Notes: generated from the letters alone by a model not told the origin. Counted from the stretch's first letter, positions 1 to 7,765 are shown. The stretch is 38,927 bases of DNA from Sphingomonadaceae bacterium (GCA_021741065.1 JAIOYN010000007.1:1-38927), one strand, 5' to 3'. Made by a program: numbers and translations.

Positions 1-430
1 TGGTCAAGGTCGCGTTGGTTTTGGACATGGCAAGGCGCGCGAAGTACCAGAAGCCATTAACAAGGCAACTGCTGCTGCGAAGAAATCGATGATCCGTGTT
101 GCATTGAAAGATGGCCGCACGTTGCACCATGACGGCAAGGGCCATTTCGGCGCCGGCAAGGTGACCTTGCGTTCGGCACCTGCCGGTACCGGTATTATCG
201 CAGGTGGCCCAATGCGCGCTGTCTTCGAAAGCCTTGGCGTTGCGGACGTTGTGACCAAGTCGGTCGGCACGTCGAACCCATATAACATGATCCGTGCTAC
301 TTTTGCGGCTTTGTCTGAACAGACCAGCCCCAAGTCGGTAGCGCAGCGTCGCGGTAAGAAAATCGCCGATCTCCTTGGTCGCGGTGGCAGCAAAACTGCT
401 GAAGCCGACGCAGAAGCTATTGCGGAGTAA
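1..430 (+). CDS. rpsE: 30S ribosomal protein S5, 5'-truncated by window edge
   Basis: Open reading continues from the left edge (frame starting at base 2) to a TAA at 428-430, giving about 142 C-terminal residues. The visible start [12 protein letters not shown] is the conserved S5 double-stranded RNA-binding-type segment, and the C-terminal domain carries the family motif [14 protein letters not shown]5 sits on the solvent side of the 30S body and contributes to decoding fidelity. After the core fold there is an alanine-rich acidic tail ([11 protein letters not shown]), a common type of extension in alphaproteobacterial S5. rpmD follows after 5 bases, the standard spc-operon order. The N-terminal part lies outside the window, so the start cannot be judged. 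Confidence 0.97.
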   Translation, partial: GQGRVGFGHGKAREVPEAINKATAAAKKSMIRVALKDGRTLHHDGKGHFGAGKVTLRSAPAGTGIIAGGPMRAVFESLGVADVVTKSVGTSNPYNMIRATFAALSEQTSPKSVAQRRGKKIADLLGRGGSKTAEADAEAIAE

Positions 431-435
431 TCAAT

Positions 436-612
436 ATGGCGAAGATTAAGATTAAACAGACCGGTTCGCCGATCCGCCGTCCCGCTTCGCAACGTGCCAC
501 TTTGAAGGGCCTTGGCCTTGACAAGATGAACCGCGTTGTCGAAATCGAAGATACTGCCGAAGTGCGCGGAATGATCCGCACAGTTCGTCACATGGTCCAA
601 ATTCAGGACTAA
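436..612 (+). CDS. rpmD: 50S ribosomal protein L30
   Basis: A 58-residue protein beginning [16 protein letters not shown], the classic L30 opening, with the Lys/Arg-rich loop and [12 protein letters not shown] motif of the family. Its length matches bacterial L30 (about 58-60). The ATG lies 5 bases after the rpsE stop, so translation is probably coupled to rpsE. Order rpsE-rpmD-rplO is that of the bacterial spc operon. Confidence 0.97.
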   Translation: MAKIKIKQTGSPIRRPASQRATLKGLGLDKMNRVVEIEDTAEVRGMIRTVRHMVQIQD

Positions 613-651
613 TCACATTAGCGCGAATTAAAGCGAAAGCGAGTGCACGAC

Positions 652-1188
652 ATGAAATTGAATGACATTAAAGATAACGAAGGCGCACGCCATCGTCGTA
701 TGCGGGTCGGCCGTGGTATCGGTTCGGGCAAGGGCAAGACCTCAGGCCGCGGCCAAAAGGGCCAAACCAGCCGTTCAGGTGTTTCGATTAACGGATTTGA
801 AGGCGGCCAGATGCCACTTCACATGCGTATTCCAAAGCGCGGCTTTAACAATATCTTCGCCAAGGACCATGCCGAAGTAAATCTTGGTATGATTCAGAAG
901 TTCATCGACGCCAAGAAAATCGACATCAAGGCCGTTGTTGACCATGCTGCATTGAAGGCTGCTGGCCTCGCGCGTGGCGGCAAGGACGGCGTCCGTCTGC
1001 TCGCAAAGGGTCAACTCACCGCGAAGGTAAACTTTTCGGTAGCTGGCGCTTCAAAGGCAGCGATTGAAGCTGTTGAAAAGGCTGGCGGCAAGGTTGAGGT
1101 TCTCACCAAGGCTTCTGCTTCGGAAAAGGCGGCTGCAAAGAAATCTTCCGTCAAGAACGCTGCTAAAGAAGCTGCGGCAAAGAAATAA
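652..1188 (+). CDS. rplO: 50S ribosomal protein L15 with extended Lys/Ala-rich tail
   Basis: Starts [22 protein letters not shown] and contains the glycine-rich [20 protein letters not shown] segment that threads into 23S rRNA, diagnostic of L15. An in-frame GTG lies three codons upstream (643), but the ATG at 652 gives the family's canonical MKLN start and is preferred. At 178 residues it is longer than E. coli L15 (144). The excess is mostly the C-terminal tail from about residue 152, rich in Ala, Lys and Ser ([20 protein letters not shown]), probably disordered and positively charged. It follows rpmD by 39 bases. A GC-rich inverted repeat and a promoter-like site follow before secY. Confidence 0.96.
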   Translation: MKLNDIKDNEGARHRRMRVGRGIGSGKGKTSGRGQKGQTSRSGVSINGFEGGQMPLHMRIPKRGFNNIFAKDHAEVNLGMIQKFIDAKKIDIKAVVDHAALKAAGLARGGKDGVRLLAKGQLTAKVNFSVAGASKAAIEAVEKAGGKVEVLTKASASEKAAAKKSSVKNAAKEAAAKK

Positions 1189-1218
1189 GACTGGAGCGAC
1201 GACTTCGCTCTTGTCATG

Positions 1219-1245
1219 CCAGCCCCGCTTCCCGATATGGGCTGG
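1219..1245 (+). terminator. weak terminator-like hairpin between rplO and secY
   Basis: CCAGCCC at 1219-1225 pairs with GGGCTGG at 1239-1245 (7 bp, 13-base loop). An alternative CCCCGC/GCGGGG pairing overlaps it. Only TTT follows (1251-1253), so as an intrinsic terminator it would be weak. It may attenuate the spc operon or protect the rplO 3' end. Confidence 0.4.
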
Positions 1246-1251
1246 CGGGGT

Positions 1252-1280
1252 TTGACATTTCTGGGGGCCGGCCGGATACA
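1252..1280 (+). promoter_or_regulatory. candidate sigma70-type promoter upstream of secY
   Basis: A perfect -35 box TTGACA (1252-1257) is followed after 17 bases by GATACA (1275-1280), a partial -10 match. It lies just after the weak hairpin and about 80 bases before the secY ATG, so it could drive secY-adk and downstream genes independently. This rests on sequence match only. Confidence 0.45.
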
Positions 1281-1360
1281 GTCAGGCGTAATTTTTGGGA
1301 TTAAACCGATGCGCACGCAAATTGCGGTCGGCGTCAATCCGGAACCAAGGAACGAATATC

Positions 1361-2737
1361 ATGGCATCTAGGGCCGACCAAATGGCCTCGAACCTCAATC
1401 TATCGAAGTTCGGGCAGGCAACAGAGCTAAAAAACCGCATTTGGTTTACCATAGGCGCGCTCATCATATTCCGTTTGTTAAGTTTCGTGCCATTGCCTGG
1501 TGTCGATCCTGTCGCCCAAGCGGCTTTATATGCCAATAATGCCGCTGGCGGCGTTCTCGATATTTTTAACACCTTTTCGGGTGGTAGCCTTGAGCGGATG
1601 AGCCTCATCGCGCTTGGCGTTATGCCGTATATCACCGCTTCGATTGTGGTCCAGCTTGCGGCATCACTTTCGCCTACGCTTGCCGCAATCAAGAAAGAGG
1701 GTGAGAGCGGGCGCAAGAAGCTGAATCAATATACGCGTTATGGCACAGTGTTCCTGACTGCGGTCCAGGGCTATTTCCTTGCCGCCGGTCTTGAAAGCCT
1801 TGCGGCTGCCAATGGCATTGGCGCTGTAGTCGAACCGGGCCTGATGTTCCGCATTGTCGCAACCATTAGCCTTATCGGCGGCACCATGTTCCTGATGTGG
1901 CTTGGTGAACAGATTACTTCGCGTGGTATCGGGAACGGTATTTCGCTCATCATCATGGCGGGTATCGTCGCGCAAATGCCGCGTTTGTTCGCGCAATTGC
2001 TGGAAGGCGGCCGTACAGGATCGATCAGTGGGTTCGTCATTGTCGGCTTCATCGCAATGTTCATCAGCCTCACGCTGCTAATCTGTTTTATGGAGCGCGG
2101 CCAGCGCCGGGTGCTTATTCAATATCCCAAGCGCGCAACGCAGCGCGGGATGATGCAGGCGGACCGCAGCCACCTTCCTTTGAAAATCAATACAGCCGGC
2201 GTTATCCCGCCCATCTTCGCTTCGTCATTGCTGCTCTTGCCGATCACAATCACGCAATTGGGCGGTAACAATGTGGCAGGCGAAAGTGCCATGGGCGACT
2301 TCGTGATATCGCTGAACCAATATCTTGCCCATGGGCAGCCGGTATATTTAGCGCTTTACGGCCTGGGCATTATCTTCTTCTGTTTTTTCTATACTGCGGT
2401 GGTGTTCAATCCGGAAGAGACGTCGGAGAACCTGAAAAAGGCCGGTGGCTTCATCCCGGGCATCCGCCCTGGTAAAAACACCGAATCTTATCTGGACTAT
2501 GTGCTCACGCGTATCACGGTGCTTGGTGCAGCCTATCTGACCTTGGTGTGTTTGCTGCCAGATTATGTGATGGCACAGACGGGGCAGCAGCAATTCTTCG
2601 CCATTGGCGGAACCAGTCTGCTAATTTTGGTGAATGTCACCATCGACACGATCTCACAGATACAGAGCCATTTGCTCGCGCACCAATATGGTGACTTGCT
2701 GAAAAAGGCGAAGCTGAAGGGTGGACGCGCCCGCTAA
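1361..2737 (+). CDS. secY: protein translocase subunit SecY
   Basis: A 458-residue polytopic membrane protein, the channel-forming subunit of the SecYEG translocase in the inner membrane. Family signatures seen include FRLLSFVPLPGVDP near the first transmembrane helix, SLIALGVMPYITASIVVQL (TM2/plug region), GIGNGISLIIMAGI and FYTAVVFNPEETSENLKKAGGFIPGIRPG in the cytosolic loop before TM9. About ten hydrophobic segments are visible, as expected. The ATG at 1361 is chosen because AAGG lies 10 bases upstream and the family starts with a short cytosolic segment. Reading further upstream would add 22 residues unlike SecY. adk follows after 37 bases, the usual pairing. Confidence 0.98.
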   Translation: MASRADQMASNLNLSKFGQATELKNRIWFTIGALIIFRLLSFVPLPGVDPVAQAALYANNAAGGVLDIFNTFSGGSLERMSLIALGVMPYITASIVVQLAASLSPTLAAIKKEGESGRKKLNQYTRYGTVFLTAVQGYFLAAGLESLAAANGIGAVVEPGLMFRIVATISLIGGTMFLMWLGEQITSRGIGNGISLIIMAGIVAQMPRLFAQLLEGGRTGSISGFVIVGFIAMFISLTLLICFMERGQRRVLIQYPKRATQRGMMQADRSHLPLKINTAGVIPPIFASSLLLLPITITQLGGNNVAGESAMGDFVISLNQYLAHGQPVYLALYGLGIIFFCFFYTAVVFNPEETSENLKKAGGFIPGIRPGKNTESYLDYVLTRITVLGAAYLTLVCLLPDYVMAQTGQQQFFAIGGTSLLILVNVTIDTISQIQSHLLAHQYGDLLKKAKLKGGRAR

Positions 2738-2774
2738 ACGGTGCGACATCGAAACGAAGCAGGGGATACGTTTC

Positions 2775-3419
2775 ATGAATATCATCCTTTTGGGGCCTCC
2801 GGGCGCAGGCAAGGGCACGCAGGCTGCCTTTCTTGTCGAGAAATACGGCATGGTCCAATTGTCGACTGGCGACATCCTGCGCGCTGCGGTTAAGGCTGGG
2901 TCGGATGTCGGAAAAATGGCGGATGAAATCATGAAGGCCGGGAAATTGTTTCCCGATGAGTTGATGGCTGAAATCCTTGGCGAACATATGGATGCCATTC
3001 CCGCCGACAAGGGTCTCATCTTTGACGGATATCCGCGTACTGCGCCGCAAGTGGCGTTGTTAGATGGTTTGCTTTCGGCGCGCAACCGGACGCTGGATCA
3101 CGTCGTTGAGCTGGTTGTTGATGAAGACGCGTTGGTCACGCGCGTGGTTGGCCGCTACACCTGCGCAAATTGTGGTGACGGTTATCATGATGTGTTCAAG
3201 CAACCTGTCGTTGCGGGTACCTGCGACAAATGCAATGCGCATGAATTCAAGCGGCGCCCAGATGACAATGAGGAAACAGTGCGGACTCGCATGGCGGAAT
3301 ATCGTGGAAAGACCGAACCGATTTTACCCCTGTACGATGCCCGTGGTCTAGTCAGCCGGGTGGATGGCATGGCATCGATTGAGGACGTTACCGGCGCTAT
3401 TGACGCCATTATTGGCTAA
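2775..3419 (+). CDS. adk: adenylate kinase, zinc-binding LID type
   Basis: Converts ATP + AMP to 2 ADP and maintains the cytosolic adenylate pool. The P-loop GPPGAGKGT is at residues 7-15, the AMP-binding segment with STGDILR at about 30-36, and the DGYPRT motif at about 84-89. The LID carries four cysteines, C130/C133 and C150/C153, spaced as CxxC...CxxC, which in this family coordinate structural zinc. The E. coli enzyme lacks them. Length is 214, normal for the long-LID class. The ATG at 2775 starts directly on the MNIILLGPPG strand, with AGGGG about 10 bases upstream. It follows secY, a conserved arrangement. Confidence 0.97.
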   Translation: MNIILLGPPGAGKGTQAAFLVEKYGMVQLSTGDILRAAVKAGSDVGKMADEIMKAGKLFPDELMAEILGEHMDAIPADKGLIFDGYPRTAPQVALLDGLLSARNRTLDHVVELVVDEDALVTRVVGRYTCANCGDGYHDVFKQPVVAGTCDKCNAHEFKRRPDDNEETVRTRMAEYRGKTEPILPLYDARGLVSRVDGMASIEDVTGAIDAIIG

Positions 3420-3488
3420 ACATTTTGGGCACTCATCCGGACGCAAGTTCATGGTGACGGAAACGCAAAGCGTTGTTAGACCATTCAC

Positions 3489-4187
3489 ATGAAGAAATTT
3501 GCATTCTTGTTCACGCCCTTGATAGCCGTTTCGACACCAGCCTTCGCTGAGGTCAAGGCTGCATCAGATGCGGGCTTTAACTCCATTCACATTGCGACCG
3601 TGAACGCCACGCCTGAGGAAATCTGGAAGCGCCTTCTGACGCCAAAGGATTATTGGAACAAGGCACATAGTTGGTCGGGTTCGACCGCCGGATTTTACAT
3701 TGATGCGCAGGCCAATGGCTGTTTTTGCGAACTGATTCAGGAGGCGGACGCGGGGGGTGCGTTAAAGACCGTCGGCAGCGTTGAACATATGCGCGTCCTA
3801 TTTGCATATCCGGGCAAAGTATTACGCATGCAGGGCGCGCTCGGTCCGCTTCAGTCGGAGGCCGTGATTGGAACCCTCACCGTTGCTATGGAGCCTGCCA
3901 AGGACAATGCGGGCACACGGGTCAGCTTCTCTTATGTCGTCGGCGGCTACATGCGCTACAAAGTGGCTGAGATCGCACCAGCGGTAGACAAGATGCTGGG
4001 AGAGCAGTTCAAAAATATGCTACTCCCATTTACCTCAGCTGAAGCCGAAATACCAAAGGTGGATAGCTTTAAGCTCGACATTGAAACGATTGAGGACGCA
4101 GCTTCCAAGGAGACGCCTGAGACCAGTGCGGCAAAACCAGATAGCGATATCGTTATCGACGAACTGCCACCGTCGGAACCGCGATAA
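3489..4187 (+). CDS. secreted SRPBCC-family protein of unknown function
   Basis: A 232-residue protein with a clear Sec signal peptide (MKKFAFLFTPLIAVSTPAFA, cleavage after residue 20), so probably periplasmic. The mature part looks like an SRPBCC (START/Bet v1-like) helix-grip fold: an opening strand, then ATPEEIWKRLLTPKDYW, a segment typical of polyketide-cyclase/AHSA1-like proteins, then alternating strands and a long C-terminal helix (about 155-180). These domains bind hydrophobic ligands; nothing shows which. The last 40 or so residues are acidic, Pro/Ser/Glu-rich and probably disordered. Its stop codon abuts the RimB-like start with no gap, so the two are probably translated together. 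Its position inside the ribosomal protein operon is unusual. Confidence 0.7.
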   Translation: MKKFAFLFTPLIAVSTPAFAEVKAASDAGFNSIHIATVNATPEEIWKRLLTPKDYWNKAHSWSGSTAGFYIDAQANGCFCELIQEADAGGALKTVGSVEHMRVLFAYPGKVLRMQGALGPLQSEAVIGTLTVAMEPAKDNAGTRVSFSYVVGGYMRYKVAEIAPAVDKMLGEQFKNMLLPFTSAEAEIPKVDSFKLDIETIEDAASKETPETSAAKPDSDIVIDELPPSEPR

Positions 4188-4646
4188 TTGGCTGTGGTGA
4201 GCAAAGCAAAGCGTTCGAGCAACAAAGTTGAAATAGGCTGGTGCGAGATGGTTGACGTGCCAAGTCTTGGCCTGTCACAAGTGCATGCCAAAATGGATAC
4301 TGGTGCGGCGACATCCTCGATCCACGCAACGCGGATTAAGCCGATTTCGCGCGACGGTAAATCGTATGTCGAATTCTGGTTCCGGTTAAATGCAGGTGAA
4401 AAGCCTAAGCGTTATGAGGCGCCCGTTATCGACCGACGTATGGTCCGGTCGTCCAACGGTGAACAACAAGACCGTTATGTCATCTCTGCGCAATTTTGTT
4501 TTGGTAAGCTGTGTTGGAACGGGCAGCTCACTTTGGCGAACCGGCGAACAATGGCCTTTCCCCTGCTAATTGGTCGGCGGGCGTTAAGGCGGGGCTTTCT
4601 CGTGAATAGCGGGCGGCGGTGGGTGTTGGGAAAACCCGCCAATTAA
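4188..4646 (+). CDS. RimB-like retropepsin-fold protease (ATP-dependent zinc protease family)
   Basis: A protein of about 152 residues of the RimK-associated putative ATP-dependent zinc protease family (Pfam PF05618/COG4067). The motif [13 protein letters not shown], with D37, resembles the catalytic D-T/S-G of retroviral-type aspartic proteases; [18 protein letters not shown] and [16 protein letters not shown] follow in family order. In Pseudomonas the RimB member of this family opposes RimK in S6 glutamate-tail modification, and the same pairing occurs here because rimK follows after 14 bases. The start is uncertain: a TTG (4188) directly abuts the upstream stop, with GTG at 4194 or 4197 as alternatives, and no strong ribosome-binding site is seen. 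No signal peptide is visible, so it should be cytosolic. Function is inferred from family and neighbour. Confidence 0.75.
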   Translation: MAVVSKAKRSSNKVEIGWCEMVDVPSLGLSQVHAKMDTGAATSSIHATRIKPISRDGKSYVEFWFRLNAGEKPKRYEAPVIDRRMVRSSNGEQQDRYVISAQFCFGKLCWNGQLTLANRRTMAFPLLIGRRALRRGFLVNSGRRWVLGKPAN

Positions 4647-4660
4647 GAAAGCACAGGCAC

Positions 4661-5566
4661 ATGAAAATCGCGATGCTGGCAAGGAACGCCAACCTATATT
4701 CCCATCAACGTCTTGTTGAGGCGGCGCAAGCACGTGGCCATGAGATCGATATCTTGAACACCTTGCGTGTGACGATGAACATCACCTCACATCGTCCCGA
4801 AGTGTTTTATCAGGGGACGAAGCTTGGCAAGTATGACGCGGTTATTCCGCGTATTGGTGCGTCCATTACTTTTTATGGTCTTGCCGTTTTGCGCCAATTC
4901 GAGATGATGAATGTGTGGCCACTGAATGAAAGTGTTGCCATTGGCCGTTCGCGCGACAAATTGCGATCGCTACAGATTTTGGCGCGCAAGGGGCTTGGCC
5001 TTCCCGTTACCGCATTCGCCCACGACCCGCGCCAGACAGACGAAGTGATTCAGATGGTGGGGGGCGCGCCCGTCGTCATCAAATTGCTTGAGGGCACGCA
5101 AGGGATCGGCGTGGTCTTGGGTGAAACCGAGAAATCGGCGCGCTCTGTAATTGAGGCGTTTCGCGGTGCGAACGTAAACATCCTCGTGCAGGAGTTTATC
5201 AAAGAAGCCAACGCGACGGACATTCGCTGCTTCGTTATCGGCAACAAGGTAGTTGCATCGATGCAGCGTCAGGGCGCAGAGGGCGATTTCCGGTCCAACC
5301 TGCATCGTGGTGGTACCGCGTCATCCATTAAGATTACGCCCGAGGAGCGATCCACGGCAGTCCGCGCGGCGCGCGCCATGGGCCTAAATGTCGCGGGTGT
5401 AGATATGCTGCGGTCCAACCACGGTCCGGTAATCATGGAAGTAAACAGCTCGCCGGGGCTTGAGGGCATCGAAAAAGCCAGCGGTAAAGATATTGCGAGC
5501 AAGATCATCGAATTCATCGAGGAAAACGCCAGCGACGGCAAAACCAAGACGAAAGGCAAGGGATAG
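4661..5566 (+). CDS. rimK: RimK-type ATP-grasp glutamate ligase
   Basis: At 301 residues it is essentially the size of E. coli RimK (300), which adds glutamates to the C-terminus of ribosomal protein S6. Domain order is a RimK N-terminal pre-ATP-grasp domain ([22 protein letters not shown], about 1-95), then the ATP-grasp fold with [36 protein letters not shown] and the metal-binding [19 protein letters not shown] near the C-terminus. The ATG at 4661 gives the conserved start; longer in-frame readings run back through the rimB-like gene. A Lys-rich tail ([10 protein letters not shown]) ends it. Context suggests a writer-eraser pair acting on ribosomes. The substrate is not proven by this sequence. 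Confidence 0.9.
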   Translation: MKIAMLARNANLYSHQRLVEAAQARGHEIDILNTLRVTMNITSHRPEVFYQGTKLGKYDAVIPRIGASITFYGLAVLRQFEMMNVWPLNESVAIGRSRDKLRSLQILARKGLGLPVTAFAHDPRQTDEVIQMVGGAPVVIKLLEGTQGIGVVLGETEKSARSVIEAFRGANVNILVQEFIKEANATDIRCFVIGNKVVASMQRQGAEGDFRSNLHRGGTASSIKITPEERSTAVRAARAMGLNVAGVDMLRSNHGPVIMEVNSSPGLEGIEKASGKDIASKIIEFIEENASDGKTKTKGKG

Positions 5567-5579
5567 CGGGCCTCTGGCC

Positions 5580-5608
5580 TTGACAGTGTGCGCGACTCAC
5601 CGTAAGGC
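5580..5608 (+). promoter_or_regulatory. candidate sigma70-type promoter for the rpsM-rplQ (alpha) operon
   Basis: TTGACA at 5580-5585, a 17-base spacer, then TAAGGC at 5603-5608, just after the rimK stop and about 135 bases before rpsM. The -35 is perfect and the -10 is partial. It would restore independent transcription of rpsM-rpsK-rpoA-rplQ downstream of the inserted cassette. Confidence 0.45.
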
Positions 5609-5635
5609 GCGGCTAATTCCGAACATCTGGTGCAG

Positions 5636-5666
5636 CCAGCAGCGCGTTTACGCGTCCGCTGGTTTT
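5636..5666 (+). terminator. leader hairpin with T-run (terminator or attenuator) before rpsM
   Basis: CCAGC (5636-5640) pairs with GCTGG (5658-5662), and CGCG (5643-5646) with CGCG (5651-5654) around a TTTA loop, with small internal mismatches; TTTT follows (5663-5666). It could terminate readthrough from rimK. If the promoter at 5580 is active, it would instead act as an attenuator in the alpha-operon leader. Confidence 0.4.
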
Positions 5667-5742
5667 GTGCGTTTCGGGATATCATCAGCGTTGAGATAGG
5701 GTTTGTCCTTTCGGGGGCACCTGTGGAGCAGGAGTAAATAAA

Positions 5743-6111
5743 TTGGCACGTATTGCCGGAGTTAACATTCCAACCAACAAGCGCGTGATCATTGCGCTTA
5801 CCTACATTCACGGTATCGGCCGCACTAAAGCTGTCGAAATCGCGACTAAGCTGGGAATTGATCATAGCCGTCGTGTGCAGGACCTTTCGGATGCCGAAGT
5901 TCTGCAAATCCGCGAAACCATCGATGCGGGCTACACCGTAGAAGGCGATCTTCGCCGTAACACATCGATGAACATCAAACGTTTGATGGATCTCGCCTGC
6001 TACCGTGGCCTTCGCCATCGTAAGGGCCTTCCCGTCCGTGGTCAGCGTACGCATACCAATGCGCGCACCCGTAAGGGCAAGTCCAAGGCAATCGCGGGCA
6101 AGAAGAAATAA
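5743..6111 (+). CDS. rpsM: 30S ribosomal protein S13, TTG start
   Basis: A 122-residue protein beginning [30 protein letters not shown], unmistakable S13, with the [26 protein letters not shown] tail that reaches the tRNA sites in the 30S head. The start is TTG at 5743; no ATG or GTG is close enough to restore the conserved MARIAG start. It is supported by GGAG at 5734-5737 (and 5731-like repeats within GGAGCAGGAG) a proper distance upstream. The rare initiator may hold down S13 synthesis. First gene of the alpha-operon block rpsM-rpsK-rpoA-rplQ; rpmJ, often found before it in other phyla, is absent. Confidence 0.97.
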   Translation: MARIAGVNIPTNKRVIIALTYIHGIGRTKAVEIATKLGIDHSRRVQDLSDAEVLQIRETIDAGYTVEGDLRRNTSMNIKRLMDLACYRGLRHRKGLPVRGQRTHTNARTRKGKSKAIAGKKK

Positions 6112-6138
6112 TTATAGGCCTTGGCCGAATTATTTTTT
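6107..6138 (+). terminator. terminator-like hairpin between rpsM and rpsK
   Basis: AATAATT at 6107-6113 pairs with AATTATT at 6128-6134; inside, GGC/GCC (6117-6119/6124-6126) closes a four-base loop. The 3' arm runs into TTTTTT at 6133-6138. The AU-rich stem overlaps the rpsM stop. It may cause partial termination inside the operon or mark an mRNA processing site. Confidence 0.4.
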
Positions 6139-6168
6139 CTTCGCATTTTCGAATAGGATACACATTAT

Positions 6169-6558
6169 ATGGCACGCGAACCACAGCGCATTAAAAAGCG
6201 GGAGCGCAAAAACATCTCGGCAGGCGTCGCGCACGTCAATGCCAGCTTCAACAACACCATGATCACGATCACCGATGCCCAAGGCAACGCGATCAGCTGG
6301 TCTTCTGCAGGAACTATGGGTTTTAAGGGTAGCCGCAAATCGACCCCTTACGCAGCGCAGGTTGCCGCAGAAGATGCCGGTAAGAAAGCTGCTGAACATG
6401 GCGTTCGCACATTGGAAGTCGAAGTTAAAGGCCCGGGTTCGGGTCGCGAATCGGCGCTGCGCGCTTTGCAGGCGGTGGGTTTCACCATCACCTCGATCCG
6501 CGATGTGACCTCGATACCGCATAATGGCGTGCGCCCTTCCAAGCGTCGGCGTGTCTAA
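6169..6558 (+). CDS. rpsK: 30S ribosomal protein S11
   Basis: A 129-residue protein with the S11 signatures [45 protein letters not shown] and the C-terminal [11 protein letters not shown]11 forms part of the 30S platform near the mRNA exit, contacting the Shine-Dalgarno helix. The ATG at 6169 gives the family start [15 protein letters not shown]. It lies 57 bases after rpsM, with the hairpin at 6107-6138 between them, and 100 bases before rpoA. Confidence 0.97.
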   Translation: MAREPQRIKKRERKNISAGVAHVNASFNNTMITITDAQGNAISWSSAGTMGFKGSRKSTPYAAQVAAEDAGKKAAEHGVRTLEVEVKGPGSGRESALRALQAVGFTITSIRDVTSIPHNGVRPSKRRRV

Positions 6559-6631
6559 GCATTCGTTTCAGGGGCGGCTGTTCAGTCGTTCCTTCTTTTA
6601 CCCGCGATCCGGCACGGTGCACCAAATTGCC

Positions 6632-6645
6632 GGTTTTGCAAAACC
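6632..6645 (+). repeat. 14-base perfect palindrome in the rpoA leader
   Basis: GGTTTTGCAAAACC reads the same on both strands and ends 13 bases before the rpoA ATG, immediately before its ribosome-binding site (AAGGGG, 6647-6652). In RNA it would form only a 5-bp stem with a UGCA loop. It could be an operator or a translational element, or chance. Confidence 0.4.
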
Positions 6646-6658
6646 CAAGGGGAAATCC

Positions 6659-7720
6659 ATGTCCGTCAATATTAAGAACTGGCAGGAACTGAAAAAGCCC
6701 AACGCACTTGAGCTCAAGTCAGGTAGCGATGCGATGCGTAAGGCTGTATTTGTTGCCGAACCGCTTGAGCGTGGTTTCGGCTTGACGCTCGGCAACGCGC
6801 TGCGTCGCGTCTTGCTCTCATCTTTGCAGGGCGCAGCGATCACGTCGATCAAGATCGAGAATGTGTTGCACGAATTCTCGTCGCTTGCTGGCGTGCGCGA
6901 AGATGTCACGGACATCGTTTTGAACATTAAGCAGGTTGCGTTGAAGATGGAGGGCGAAGGCCCCAAGCGTCTTCAGCTTTCGGCCACTGGCCCTGGCGCT
7001 GTCACCGCTGGTGACATTGCCGTTTCGGGCGACATCCAAGTGATGAACCCTGATCTCGTCATCTGTCATCTAGATGAAGGCGCGACGTTGAACATGGAAA
7101 TAACTGCTGACAGTGGCAAGGGTTACGTACCTGCAGTTGCCAATCGTCCTGCAGATGCGCCAATTGGCCTGATCCCAGTCGACAGCCTTTATTCGCCTGT
7201 GCGCCAAGTTGCCTACAAGGTCGACAACGCACGCATCGGTCAAGAATTGGACTATGACAAGCTGTCGCTGACGATCGAAACCGACGGCACCGTGACGCCA
7301 GAAGATGCCGTGGCCTATGCCGCTCGTATCCTTCAGGACCAGTTGCAAGTGTTCGTCCACTTCGAAGACTCTATGGCAGCATCTTCACCAATGGTGGGCA
7401 TGTCCGCGCCGTCGGCGTCTTCAGAAGAATCGGATGCGAACCAGCTTAACCGTTATCTTCTTAAGAAGGTCGACGAGTTGGAACTGTCCGTACGCAGTGC
7501 AAACTGTCTCAAGAACGACAACATCATCTACATTGGTGATCTCGTTCAAAAGAGCGAAGCCGAAATGTTGCGTACGCCTAATTTCGGTCGCAAGTCGCTG
7601 AACGAAATTAAGGAAGTATTGTCTTCGATGGGTCTGCGCCTTGGCATGGACATCCCCGGATGGCCGCCAGAAAATATCGAAGAAATGGCCAAGAAGCTCG
7701 AGCAAGAACTGCTCGGTTAA
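6659..7720 (+). CDS. rpoA: DNA-directed RNA polymerase subunit alpha
   Basis: A 353-residue alpha subunit. The N-terminal assembly domain shows [30 protein letters not shown] (about 31-60) and [14 protein letters not shown], used for dimerisation and for binding beta and beta-prime. A linker near residues 232-260 leads to the C-terminal domain, with [22 protein letters not shown] and [14 protein letters not shown], which contacts UP elements and activators. The ATG at 6659 is preceded by AAGGGG with 6 bases spacing, and the start [15 protein letters not shown] is typical of alphaproteobacteria; the longer reading upstream overlaps rpsK. Two hairpins separate it from rplQ. Confidence 0.98.
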   Translation: MSVNIKNWQELKKPNALELKSGSDAMRKAVFVAEPLERGFGLTLGNALRRVLLSSLQGAAITSIKIENVLHEFSSLAGVREDVTDIVLNIKQVALKMEGEGPKRLQLSATGPGAVTAGDIAVSGDIQVMNPDLVICHLDEGATLNMEITADSGKGYVPAVANRPADAPIGLIPVDSLYSPVRQVAYKVDNARIGQELDYDKLSLTIETDGTVTPEDAVAYAARILQDQLQVFVHFEDSMAASSPMVGMSAPSASSEESDANQLNRYLLKKVDELELSVRSANCLKNDNIIYIGDLVQKSEAEMLRTPNFGRKSLNEIKEVLSSMGLRLGMDIPGWPPENIEEMAKKLEQELLG

Positions 7721-7726
7721 GAATAT

Positions 7727-7753
7727 TTGGGCCGAAGCAGTGCTTTGGCCCAA
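7727..7753 (+). other. 12-bp stem-loop between rpoA and rplQ
   Basis: The arm at 7727-7738 pairs with 7742-7753 across a three-base AGT loop. All twelve positions pair, one as G-T. No T-run follows, so it is not a classical terminator. It starts 7 bases after the rpoA stop and could protect the rpoA 3' end, be an RNase III/E processing site, or tune rplQ expression. Confidence 0.55.
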
Positions 7754-7765
7754 CATACAGGGAAA

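Noticed and set aside
3462-3474. A small AACGC/GCGTT inverted repeat between adk and the SRPBCC gene
   Set aside because: A 5-bp stem with a 3-base loop and no T-run is too weak to call a terminator.
5269-6054. A 261-codon frame antisense across the end of rimK, the leader and rpsM
   Set aside because: It crosses two conserved genes and their leader, with no protein-like motif.
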